A stretch of DNA of 64,000 bases, taken from BOG-908 sp963795825 (GTDB taxonomy: Bacteria > Pseudomonadota > Alphaproteobacteria > Acetobacterales > Acetobacteraceae). Shown one piece after another: positions 1 to 7,193 of the stretch. Position numbers and translations under genes: made by a program. The notes under the pieces are model-generated. The model was not told the origin of the DNA. It was given only the letters and a program-made list of their open reading frames with translations, and searched no databases. Position 1 is the first letter of the stretch. The number at the start of each line of letters is the position of its first letter. The stretch covers positions 248,001 through 312,000 of the forward strand of contig CAWCIW010000005.1 in NCBI GenBank assembly GCA_963795825.1, in the 5' to 3' direction.

Positions 1-366
1 CGCACCATCAGGTCCACCATGAATGCGCCGCCACCGAGCGGCGCCAGCACGCCGCCGGCCCCCTCAACGACGAGCGGCACGTCGCCATCCGGCAGATCGA
101 AATCCGCCAGCACGATCGCCGTATCCTCGAGCAGCGCCGGCAGCTTCCGGCGAGAGCGGCGCCTGCAATTCGAAGCGCGGCGCATGTATGCGGTGCGCCG
201 GCGCGCCCGACAGGGCGGCGACCGTCTGGGTGTCGCCAGGCTCGTGGGCCAGTCCGGTCTGCACCGGCTTCCAATACGCCGCCGCCCAGCGCCGCACCAG
301 ACAGGCGGACGCCACCGTCTTGCCGATGCCGGTATCCGTGCCGGTGACGAAAACGCCCTGCCGCAT
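1..366 (-). CDS. bioD: Dethiobiotin synthase, 3' end off the window, one apparent frameshift
   Basis: ATP-dependent carboxylation and ring closure of 7,8-diaminopelargonate to dethiobiotin, a cytoplasmic step of biotin synthesis. The start ATG at 366 opens with MRQGVFVTGTDTGIGKT, the P-loop of the family. At about position 147 the frame must slip by one base: upstream it reads FELQAPLSPE, and in the next frame it continues as KLPALLEDTAIVLADFDL, then VVEGAGGVLAPLGGGAF, which is the conserved C-terminal half. The extra base is in a CCGG context. The gene starts 3 bases after the bioF stop, so the two are co-transcribed. The C-terminus lies beyond position 1. Identity is firm. Whether the frameshift is real is unknown. 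Confidence 0.85.
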
Positions 367-369
367 CGC

Positions 370-1524
370 TCAGGCCGCCGCTTCGAGCGACGGCCAGGCG
401 GCGGCCAGGGCGTCGATCAGTTGGCCGATCTCGGCATCGGTATGTACCGCGGACAGCGCCAGGCGCAGCCGGCTGGTGCCTTGCGGCACGGTGGGCGGCC
501 GGATCGCCACCGCGAGCACGCCGGCCTGCCGCAGACGGTCCGCCAAGGCGAGCGCCACCCATTCCTGCCCTACGATCGCCGGCACGATCTGCGTGGTGGA
601 AGGGCCATGGTCGATGCCGCAAGCCGCCAACGCGCCGCGCACCCGCGCGGCGATGGCGACGAGCCGCGCGCGCTCGGCATTCATGCCGGGCACCAGCTCG
701 AGGGCGGCATCCATCGCGCCGAGCACGGCGGGCGGCAGCGCGGTGGTGTGTATGAAGCCGGAGGCGCGGTTCACCAGCCATTCGCACAGCGCGCGGCTGC
801 CCGCCACATAGGCGCCGAAGCCGCCCATCGCCTTGCTGAACGTGCCCATCGCCAGGTCCACGCCGCCGGGCACGGTGCCGGACAGGCCCATGCCACGCGG
901 ACCCAGAACGCCGGTGGCGTGCGCCTCGTCGAGATAGAGGAAGGCGCCGTGCCGGTCGGCCAGCGCGCGCAGGGCAGGGAGGTCGGCCACGTCGCCGTCC
1001 ATCGAGAACACGCTTTCCGTCACGATGAAGCGGCGCGCGTGGGTGCCTGTGTGGTCGCGTAGCAGGTCCGCCAGGTGATCCATGTCGTTGTGGCGGAACA
1101 CGATCTGGCTGCGGCCGGCGGCGCGGCAGCCATGGTGCAGGCTGGCGTGGTTCAGGGCGTCGGCGAACACCAGAGGCGGCGGGCCGGGCAGCCGCAGCAG
1201 GGCCGCCAGCACGGAGGCATTGGCCTGCCAGCCGGACGCGAACAGCAGCGCCGCCTCGGTCCCCTTGAGCGCCGCCACGCGCGCTTCCACCGCCTCGTGC
1301 AGCGCCGTGGTGCCGGTGACGAGCCGGGACGCGCCGGCCCCGGCGCCGTACGAGGCGGCCCAGGCAGCGGCGCGCTCTTTAAGGAGCGGGTGCTGTGCCA
1401 AACCGAGATAGTCGTTGCTGGACACGTTGAGCAGGCCGGGCGGCGGGCAGCGCGTGGCGCGCTTCAGGCCGCGTGCGGCCAGGGCGTCCAGGGCCTCGGT
1501 GAAATCGGTATCGAAGCGGGACAT
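370..1524 (-). CDS. bioF: 8-amino-7-oxononanoate synthase
   Basis: PLP-dependent condensation of pimeloyl-ACP/CoA with alanine, the first step of biotin ring assembly. The protein has 384 aa, the normal family length. Visible motifs are the substrate-side DALNHASLHHG (about 122-132), the PLP-contacting DEAHATG (199-205) and the Schiff-base lysine K231 in GTFSKAMGG. The ATG at 1524 is the natural start because the N-terminus RFDTDFTEALDAL is family-like. It is followed after 3 bases by bioD. No bioB, bioA or bioC is visible inside the window. Confidence 0.95.
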   Translation of the reverse strand: MSRFDTDFTEALDALAARGLKRATRCPPPGLLNVSSNDYLGLAQHPLLKERAAAWAASYGAGAGASRLVTGTTALHEAVEARVAALKGTEAALLFASGWQANASVLAALLRLPGPPPLVFADALNHASLHHGCRAAGRSQIVFRHNDMDHLADLLRDHTGTHARRFIVTESVFSMDGDVADLPALRALADRHGAFLYLDEAHATGVLGPRGMGLSGTVPGGVDLAMGTFSKAMGGFGAYVAGSRALCEWLVNRASGFIHTTALPPAVLGAMDAALELVPGMNAERARLVAIAARVRGALAACGIDHGPSTTQIVPAIVGQEWVALALADRLRQAGVLAVAIRPPTVPQGTSRLRLALSAVHTDAEIGQLIDALAAAWPSLEAAA

Positions 1525-1649
1525 GCCGTCTGGTCGATCACGCCACGATGGGTGTCAAGCCTGCGCCCGTAAAGGGTTTGGCAAGATTGGGATCGCATTA
1601 TGCGTGGCGGGCAAAATTCTGCTCCTTTTCCCATCTGCTGGAGATAAAA

Positions 1650-2888
1650 ATGGCGACCCTTCCGAAGCTCGAAGTCTACACCGGCACCGCCACCAACGTA
1701 ACCTGGGGCACCGGCAGCAACTGGTCCGCGGGCTACGTCCCCGGGGCCGCGAACACCGCTTTGTTCCTGCACAGCGCGAACCTGTCGGGCCCGGTCGAGG
1801 TCGGAACGCTGATGCTGATCGGCGCCGAGACGGTGTCGATCAACGGCGCCATCAAGACGGACTCCACCAACACCTGCGAGAGCTTCATGATCTGCCAGGA
1901 TGCGGCGGTGACGTTCAATGCCGGCTCCAGCCTGACCGATGCCGGCGGCATGGAAGTGGGCGTGCACGGCGTGGGCTCGGTGACGGTTGCGGCCGGCACC
2001 TCGACGGCCGCGGCCGCGAACCTGAACATGGAGGACCTCAAGGTCGGGCAGTTCACCGGCGCGGTGGGCACGCTCACGCTGGCCGGCGGCAATCTCACGG
2101 CCGTAGGGCCGACGCTGATCGGCGTGCTGGGCCAGGGCACGATGAATGTCGGCGGCAGCGCCACGGAATCGTCGAACCAGCTCGCCCTAGGCGTCAACGC
2201 CGGCGGCAGCGGCACGCTCAACATGAGCGGCAACGCGTCGGTGACTGCGAAGATGTTGCTGTCCGTCGGCTCGGCGGTGCAGGGCGGCGTGGGCGGCACA
2301 GGCGACGTGACGCTCGGCGGGCACGCGACCCTGAACGCGGGTGCGTTCGCCTCGGTCGGCGCCGGCAGTGCCATCGCCATGGCCGGCGGCACGCTGAACA
2401 TCGGCAGCCGCGGCACGGGGCTCACGATCAACCAGGGCGGCACGGTGTCCGGCTACGGCGCGGTGAACAGCAGCGTCCAGAGCGTGGTGGTGAACGGCAC
2501 GTTGGGCTCGGCCGGCGGCACGCTGGTGGTGACAGGCAATGTCAGCGGCATGGGCACGCTCTCGATCGGGACAGGCAGCACGCTGGACCTGGTGGCGAGC
2601 CGGGTCTCCACGCCGAATATCTCGTTCCTCGGCAGCACGGGCACGCTCGAGCTGGCGACGGAAGTCCATGGGGTGACCACGATCGGCGGCTTCCAGGGCG
2701 GCGACCAGCTCCTGATGGCCGGCATCGACCATGCGTCGTGGAACGGCTCGACGGACGTGCTGACCCTGAGCGAGCACGGCCAGATGATGGACCAGTTCAC
2801 CCTGACGGGTGTGGCCGCCGGTGCGTCCTTCAGCGTGACGCCGGGCATTGGCGGCAGCGTGATCGCCCTGACGCCCGCGCATCACTGA
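1650..2888 (+). CDS. Secreted beta-repeat (autotransporter-like) protein of unknown function
   Basis: A 412-aa protein rich in Gly, Ser, Thr, Ala and Val, built of short strand-turn units of the type GTLNMSGNASVT and GGTLNIGSRGTG. This pattern is typical of parallel beta-helix surface proteins. The N-terminus (ATLPKLEVYTG, then a NWSAGYVPG motif) resembles the N-terminal unit of many adhesin-like proteins. No classical signal peptide and no C-terminal beta-barrel are visible, so it is not a complete autotransporter; type I or another secretion route is possible. The ATG at 1650 is chosen because GGAG lies 7 bases upstream; an in-frame upstream start at 1548 would add an unlikely leader. Function is not recognised. 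Confidence 0.6.
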   Translation: MATLPKLEVYTGTATNVTWGTGSNWSAGYVPGAANTALFLHSANLSGPVEVGTLMLIGAETVSINGAIKTDSTNTCESFMICQDAAVTFNAGSSLTDAGGMEVGVHGVGSVTVAAGTSTAAAANLNMEDLKVGQFTGAVGTLTLAGGNLTAVGPTLIGVLGQGTMNVGGSATESSNQLALGVNAGGSGTLNMSGNASVTAKMLLSVGSAVQGGVGGTGDVTLGGHATLNAGAFASVGAGSAIAMAGGTLNIGSRGTGLTINQGGTVSGYGAVNSSVQSVVVNGTLGSAGGTLVVTGNVSGMGTLSIGTGSTLDLVASRVSTPNISFLGSTGTLELATEVHGVTTIGGFQGGDQLLMAGIDHASWNGSTDVLTLSEHGQMMDQFTLTGVAAGASFSVTPGIGGSVIALTPAHH

Positions 2889-2969
2889 ACACCATGACCA
2901 GCGATCGTTACTGCCAGTGCAACCACCCGCACTGGCAGAACGAGCGCGGGCCAGCGTGCAGGCAAACGA

Positions 2970-3012
2970 AGCAAAAGCTTTTTGGTCCTTTTTCTCGAAA
3001 AAGGACTGCTTG
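2970..3012 (+). repeat. Solo palindromic arm (GGTCC type)
   Basis: AT-rich hairpin arm starting AGCAAAAGCTTTTTGGTCC and closing AAAAAGGACTGCTT, between the convergent ends of the beta-repeat gene and thiE. A GTGCAGGC string just upstream (about 2956-2963) resembles the core of the composite elements, so this may be a relic of a larger one. It could fold as a bidirectional terminator for the two genes, but it lacks a canonical U-tract. Confidence 0.8.
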
Positions 3013-3026
3013 CTTTCTTCCTGGCC

Positions 3027-3650
3027 TCAAGCCGCAGCAATAGCCGCATCGAACGCCCGAACCACCCCACCCGGGTCGTCAGCCGACCAGACCGCCCCGC
3101 AAGCCGCCAGGAAATTCGCCCCCGCCTGCACAAGCGGCGCGCAATTCTGCGGCGTGATCCCGCCCACCGCCACCACGGGCAGCTCCATGATCTCCGACCA
3201 CCAGGACAGCAGCTCCATTTCGGGAGCCGATTCGGCGGTTTTCGTCGTGCTGGGAAAGAACGCCCCGAACGACACGTAATCCGCGTTCGCCTCGCCGGCG
3301 CGCAGGGCCAGATCCCGGCTGTCGTAGCAGGACACGCCGAGCTGCAGCTTGGGGCCGAGTAGCCGGCGCGCATCGTCCGGCGGCGCGTCGCCGGCGCCCA
3401 CATGCGCGCCGTCGCAGCCGCTCTCCACAGCCAGATCGGGCCGGTTGTTCAGGATCAGCGCCACGCCGCGCGCCTGGGCGATGGGGCGCACCAGGTCGAT
3501 GGCGCGCCGGATCATGTCGTCATCGGCGTCCGTCAGGCGGAGTTGGAGGGCCGCCACGTCTCCGGCATCCAGGGTGGCGGCCAGGGTTTCGGCGAAGCGT
3601 GGGGGGAGGGTGGGGGGTGTCAGGAGATAAAGGCGGCAATCGTAGGGCAT
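3027..3650 (-). CDS. thiE: Thiamine-phosphate synthase
   Basis: Couples HMP-pyrophosphate with the thiazole phosphate to give thiamine phosphate. The TIM-barrel protein has 207 aa, as usual for the family. Visible signatures are ALQLRLTD near the N-terminus, ILNNRPDLA, DGAHVGAGD (phosphate-binding region), LGVSCYD and the C-terminal VAVGGITPQN phosphate loop. The start at 3650 (MPYDCRLYLLTPP) is preferred over an upstream in-frame ATG at 3716, because the extra 22 residues would be encoded by the palindromic repeat at 3685-3728. No TPP riboswitch is seen in the short upstream gap. Confidence 0.92.
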   Translation of the reverse strand: MPYDCRLYLLTPPTLPPRFAETLAATLDAGDVAALQLRLTDADDDMIRRAIDLVRPIAQARGVALILNNRPDLAVESGCDGAHVGAGDAPPDDARRLLGPKLQLGVSCYDSRDLALRAGEANADYVSFGAFFPSTTKTAESAPEMELLSWWSEIMELPVVAVGGITPQNCAPLVQAGANFLAACGAVWSADDPGGVVRAFDAAIAAA

Positions 3651-3684
3651 ATCGAGGAGGGCGTAAGCAGCAAAGGCAGGCAAG

Positions 3685-3862
3685 GCAAGCAGTCCTTTTT
3701 TGAAAAAAAGGACCAAAAAACTTTTGCATTCCCGATGGCAGGGTCCGCCCGCGCAAGACTGACAACACCCGCGGTTGCGGAGTCAGGCGTGTGCTGCATC
3801 GACCCGGCCCGACAGGGAGCAAAAGTTTTTTGGTCCTTTTTTCCAAAAAAGGACTGCTTCCT
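3685..3862. repeat. Composite palindromic element, arms 3685-3728 and 3818-3862
   Basis: Two inverted GGTCC-type arms flank about 90 bp of GC-rich sequence. The left arm reads AAGCAGTCC...GGACC followed by AAAAAACTTTTGC, and the right arm is its inverted counterpart. It separates thiE from the aldolase gene, which lie in the same orientation. The core here lacks a clear CGCCTGCACC inverted pair, unlike most other composites. Confidence 0.8.
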
Positions 3863-3865
3863 TAT

Positions 3866-4804
3866 CTACTGCTGCGGCGCAGAAACCGGCTTGCGATAAA
3901 TATCGATGATCTTCGCCAACAGCTCCAAAGCCTCCGCCCGGGGCCGCTGGAACGTGTTGCGCCCGATGATTGCGCCATTTGCGCCGCCATCGCGTATGCC
4001 CTGGATCGTCGCCAGCAAGGACGCCGTGTCCTTGTTGTTCTCGCCACCGGAGAACACCACCAGGCGACGCCCGGCAAAACAGCTATCAACCACATGCTTG
4101 ATACGCTCGGCCATCGTGCCGCGCGGAATGTTCTGCTCCTCGTACACCTTCTTGGCGGCCGGCAGGCTCAGGTGCTCGGTCGGCGGCTTCACCTTAATTA
4201 TGTGGGCGCCCATCAGCGCGGCCATGTGCGCGGCGTAGGCGCAGATATCGAGCGCGGTCTCGCCTTCCTTGTCGAGCATGGGCCCGCGCGGATAGCTCCA
4301 CACCACCACGACCAGGCCGGCCGCCTTGGCTTCCTCGGTGAGGTCGCGCAGCTCGTCCATCTGCTTGAAGCAGTATTCGCTGCCCGGATAGATGGTGAAG
4401 CCGATCGCCGAGCAGCCGAGGCGCAGCGCGTCGGACACCGTCGCGGTGACTGCCTGGTCCTTTTCGGTCGCCAGCGAGTTGCTGGAGTTCATCTTCAGGA
4501 TCAGCGGGATCTGCCCGGCGAATGTGCTGGCGCCGCATTCGAGCATGCCGAGCGGGGCGGCAAAGGCGGAGAGGCCGGCGTCGATCGCAAGCTGGAAATG
4601 GTAATGCGGGTCATAGGCCGGCGGGTTCGCGGCGAAGCTGCGGGCCGGGCCGTGCTCGAAGCCCTGGTCTACCGGCAGGATGACGAGACGGCCGGTGCCG
4701 CGGAGCTTTCCCTCCATCAGGATTCGGACGAGGTTGGATTTCGTTCCGGGGTTGTCGCTCTCGTAATTCCTGAGGATCCTGCGGACTTCTGGTGTCACGT
4801 TCAT
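3866..4804 (-). CDS. Class I fructose-bisphosphate aldolase (DhnA/FbaB type)
   Basis: Cleaves fructose-1,6-bisphosphate to two triose phosphates by Schiff-base chemistry. The protein has 312 aa. It contains ILPVDQGFEHGP (about 42-53) and the candidate Schiff-base lysine in AHIIKVKPP (K204, with K206 nearby), plus VFSGGENN and GAIIGRNTFQRP phosphate-loop segments near the C-terminus, all typical of the DhnA-type class I family rather than the zinc class II enzymes. The ATG at 4804 has an AGGAG box 9 bases upstream, which overrules longer readings of the frame. thiE follows downstream after a repeat element. Confidence 0.92.
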   Translation of the reverse strand: MNVTPEVRRILRNYESDNPGTKSNLVRILMEGKLRGTGRLVILPVDQGFEHGPARSFAANPPAYDPHYHFQLAIDAGLSAFAAPLGMLECGASTFAGQIPLILKMNSSNSLATEKDQAVTATVSDALRLGCSAIGFTIYPGSEYCFKQMDELRDLTEEAKAAGLVVVVWSYPRGPMLDKEGETALDICAYAAHMAALMGAHIIKVKPPTEHLSLPAAKKVYEEQNIPRGTMAERIKHVVDSCFAGRRLVVFSGGENNKDTASLLATIQGIRDGGANGAIIGRNTFQRPRAEALELLAKIIDIYRKPVSAPQQ

Positions 4805-4973
4805 CGGTGCGTCTCCTGCCGGGCTGATTTCGGGGGCCGTTCGCGGCATAAACGATGCCGGCGCGCGTGTCACCCGCCGGGCTGCCGCACCAAGGCCGCT
4901 CGGGCGGGCTGGTCCGCGGCCACACTCCGCCGGCGTGGCGCCAGCGCCCGCGCCCGCGTGGCCGCGGCGGCGT

Positions 4974-5390
4974 TCAGGCCACGTCCGGCCCGTCGCCCAG
5001 CCACGACTCCAGCCGGCGCCAGGCGCGCCGGTCCGCAAGATCGAGCGATGGCGGCGCCCGGGGGAGCAGGATGGCGCCCATGCCGGCCGCACGCCGGCCA
5101 ATATCCTGCAACACCAGAGGGTTGGCGCGCAGCACCAGCAGGATCTGTCCGGCCCGCAACGCCTCCAGCGCACGCGCCGGGGCAATGCCGCAATCCAGCA
5201 CATGACGCACCGGCGCGTCCGCCCCTGTGCCAGCCGCCGCCTCGGCCACCAGCGCCTGCCACCACGCCACGCCGGCGTAAGCGGCCGCCCCCTCGCCGGA
5301 AACCAGCGTGATCGGACGGCCGGCGGCCTGCGCCAACGCCGCCTGTGCCATCCCGAGCCCGTGCACGATCACCGCCGGCGGAAGCTTCAT
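4974..5390 (-). CDS. Hypothetical protein
   Basis: A 138-aa protein beginning MKLPPAVIVHGLGMAQAALA. The N-terminal half (GRPITLVSGEGAAAYAG) alternates short beta-strand-like and small-residue stretches, and the middle (ALEALRAGQILLVLR) looks like an alpha/beta fold. No catalytic motif, signal peptide or membrane segment is recognised. It lies upstream of the aldolase on the same strand with a gap of about 170 bp that shows no other gene, and divergent from the small coiled-coil gene and zapA. I do not recognise its function. Confidence 0.6.
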   Translation of the reverse strand: MKLPPAVIVHGLGMAQAALAQAAGRPITLVSGEGAAAYAGVAWWQALVAEAAAGTGADAPVRHVLDCGIAPARALEALRAGQILLVLRANPLVLQDIGRRAAGMGAILLPRAPPSLDLADRRAWRRLESWLGDGPDVA

Positions 5391-5466
5391 GCTTGACGTT
5401 CAAGCCGCTGGCAGCTTTCTCTACAACCCTGAATGAGGATGCGGCACGCGCATCCGGGGGTAAGCG

Positions 5467-5643
5467 ATGGCCGAGTCCGGCAGTTCAGGCGTGGATGACG
5501 CAGCCCGGCTGGAAGCCGCCCTGGCGCGTATCGCGCAGGCCCAGCTTCCCGATCGGTCGGCGCCGGCCAGCGAGCTTGCGGCGCGGCTCGATGCCTTGAT
5601 TGCGGAGATACGCAGCGTTCTGGGGCGGGACGGTGGCGACTGA
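5467..5643 (+). CDS. Small coiled-coil protein upstream of zapA
   Basis: A 58-aa protein rich in Ala, Leu, Arg and Glu (LEAALARIAQAQ, then ASELAARLDALIAEIRSVL) predicted to be almost entirely helical, as a short coiled coil. It ends 152 bases before zapA. Small DUF4164-like coiled-coil proteins commonly precede zapA in alphaproteobacteria, which is the main reason to call this short frame a gene. The start ATG at 5467 has only a weak GGGGG-type upstream box. Confidence 0.65.
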   Translation: MAESGSSGVDDAARLEAALARIAQAQLPDRSAPASELAARLDALIAEIRSVLGRDGGD

Positions 5644-5650
5644 GGACGTA

Positions 5651-5698
5651 AGCAAGCAGTCCTTTTTTGAAAAAAAGGACCAAAAAACTTTTGCTCCC
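5651..5698 (-). repeat. Solo palindromic arm (GGTCC type) between the coiled-coil gene and zapA
   Basis: Single arm reading AAGCAAGCAGTCC, T-run, A-run, GGACC, then AAAAAACTTTTGCTCC. It sits 7 bases after the coiled-coil gene stop and about 98 bases before the zapA start, inside what is normally a co-transcribed pair. Confidence 0.8.
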
Positions 5699-5795
5699 CC
5701 GCATCTGTGGCTACCAGTTTGATTCTGACCGTGCGGTTTCGTTGAAATCGGCTCTCGCGTGATACACCGGCGCAAACGAGGAGAGACAGACCACC

Positions 5796-6122
5796 TTGGC
5801 CCAGCTCACCATCAAGATAAACGGCTACGCCTATAACGTCGGCTGCGACGACGGGCAGGAGCACCACCTCGTCCAGATGGCGGCCGACGTGGAAAGCCGT
5901 ATCGACAGCATAAAGGCGATCGGCGGCCAGAGCGGCGAAAGCCGGCTGCTGGTGCTGGCGTCGCTGCTCATGGCCGACGAGCTGCACGACCAGAAGACGC
6001 TGCTCTCGACCCTGCAATCCGAACTGTCGCGCCAGCCGACGGACGATGCCGAGAAGCAGCGTCGGCTCGCGCGTCTGGCGGATCAGGCCGAGGCGATTGC
6101 AACCGGGCTCGAGCAGACCTAG
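5796..6122 (+). CDS. zapA: Cell division protein ZapA
   Basis: FtsZ-ring-associated protein that bundles FtsZ filaments. 108 aa, with the N-terminal QLTIKINGYAYNVGC beta-strand pair, then HLVQMAADVESRIDSIK and a long C-terminal coiled coil (LLSTLQSELSRQ to the end), matching the family plan. The start is a TTG at 5796, supported by a GAGGAGAG box about 10 bases upstream; no ATG is available in this position. The 6S RNA follows directly, as in other alphaproteobacteria. Confidence 0.9.
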   Translation: MAQLTIKINGYAYNVGCDDGQEHHLVQMAADVESRIDSIKAIGGQSGESRLLVLASLLMADELHDQKTLLSTLQSELSRQPTDDAEKQRRLARLADQAEAIATGLEQT

Positions 6123-6130
6123 ATTGATCG

Positions 6131-6290
6131 GGCGGAGCTGCTGGGTGCGTCAGGCAATTCATCCCCGGGGCCGATAAGCACTCCCTCGGGGGCTGGCTCT
6201 GTCGCGATCTTGGTCGCGGTACCTGGTTCCCACCTGCACAAGCAGGCTCTGGGGGGTGAGCACGCCAACGGCTTTGGTGGCTCCGTACTT
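6131..6290 (+). ncRNA. ssrS: 6S RNA (RNA polymerase regulator)
   Basis: The stretch directly after zapA has the look of an alphaproteobacterial 6S RNA: a closing stem pairing CGGAGC (6133-6138) with GCTCCG (6280-6285), a conserved CCCCGGGGCCGATAAGCACT left arm, a GGTTCCCACCTGCA segment and a right arm GGGTGAGCACGCC. Position downstream of zapA is the standard location. 6S RNA mimics an open promoter and sequesters the housekeeping holoenzyme in stationary phase. Exact ends are estimated from the closing stem. Confidence 0.75.
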
Positions 6291-6301
6291 TCGTCAGTAA
6301 G

Positions 6302-6479
6302 CAAGCAAGGCCTTCTTTTTCGAGAAAAAGAAGCAAAAAGCTTTTGCTCCGACGATTGCACGACAATGTCGTGTCTGTCTGCAAGCGTATCGATTTGCAG
6401 AATGAACGTAAGCTGCGGGGCAGGCGTCGGAGCAAAAGCTTTTTGCTTCTTTTTCTCGAAAAAGAAGGCCTTCCTTGCC
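6302..6479. repeat. Composite palindromic element, arms 6302-6353 and 6429-6479
   Basis: Two inverted GAAGC-type arms, AAGGCCTTC...GAAGCAAAAAGCTTTTGCTCC on the left and the inverse on the right, with a core of about 75 bp that begins GACGATTGCAC and ends GGGGCAGGCGTC. It fills the whole gap between the 6S RNA and the convergent phosphoesterase gene. Confidence 0.85.
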
Positions 6480-7193
6480 TTACCCCGCGCCCCCGGCCGG
6501 CTCCAGATCGATCCAGCTAAGATGCCCCCCCTTGCCGGCCCCGGTATCCATGAACATCGCCGTCCCGCCATTATCCCCATGTGTCACCCAGGGCCGGCCA
6601 TCCCGGCTGCGCTGGTCGTGCCCGCAATACACCGTCATGCCGGCCGGAATGTGGTTGACCCAGCGCAGCAGCCGCTCCGGAAACCCGTCCGGCTGGGTGC
6701 GGCCGGTGGTCTCGCCGAACAGCGCGCGCGAGAGCAGCGGGTCCACCGGGCCGAGCGGGTCCGGCGGCGCGTTGGCCAGCATGCCGGTATGGAAGGCGGC
6801 ATGGACGAAGAACCGCCGCTCGTGGACGATCCAGGCCGGCGCGCGCGCCAGCTCGGCCAGAGCGCGCACGCGCAGATCGGCATCGAGCGCCGCGATGGTG
6901 GCATCGAGCTGCGGCCCGCCGCGCACCCGCTCGCCCCGCAGCGCGCGGCCGAGCTTGCGGTCATGGTTGCCGACCAGGAACAGCCCGCGCCCCTCGTCGA
7001 TCAGGCGGAACATCAGCCGCAGCGCGCCGGCACTGTCCGGCCCGGAATCGATGAGGTCGCCGAGCTGGATCACGAAACGGTCGGTGTCGGCTGCGAAAGC
7101 AAAGGCGCGCTGGTCGCCATGCACGTCGCCGACGATGCGCAGCGCGCGGTCGGACGGGATCTGGGCGGCCTGGCTGGATACGCTGCTGGTCAC
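6480..7193 (-). CDS. PP2A-type metallophosphoesterase
   Basis: Predicted dinuclear-metal phosphoesterase of 237 aa. Family motifs in order: GDVHGD (about 22-27), GDLIDSGPDS, GNHDRK, a HAAFHTG segment and a YCGHDQ histidine motif, matching bacterial serine/threonine or diadenosine-type phosphatases. The start is the GTG at 7193, whose GTGA overlaps the photolyase stop. A longer reading that continues upstream to 8747 runs through the photolyase gene in the wrong frame and is rejected. Substrate is unknown. Confidence 0.8.
   Translation of the reverse strand: MTSSVSSQAAQIPSDRALRIVGDVHGDQRAFAFAADTDRFVIQLGDLIDSGPDSAGALRLMFRLIDEGRGLFLVGNHDRKLGRALRGERVRGGPQLDATIAALDADLRVRALAELARAPAWIVHERRFFVHAAFHTGMLANAPPDPLGPVDPLLSRALFGETTGRTQPDGFPERLLRWVNHIPAGMTVYCGHDQRSRDGRPWVTHGDNGGTAMFMDTGAGKGGHLSWIDLEPAGGAG

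Noticed and set aside
3685..3728. A TPP riboswitch upstream of thiE
   Set aside because: The gap is short and filled by a repeat arm. No CUGAGA-type thi-box was seen.
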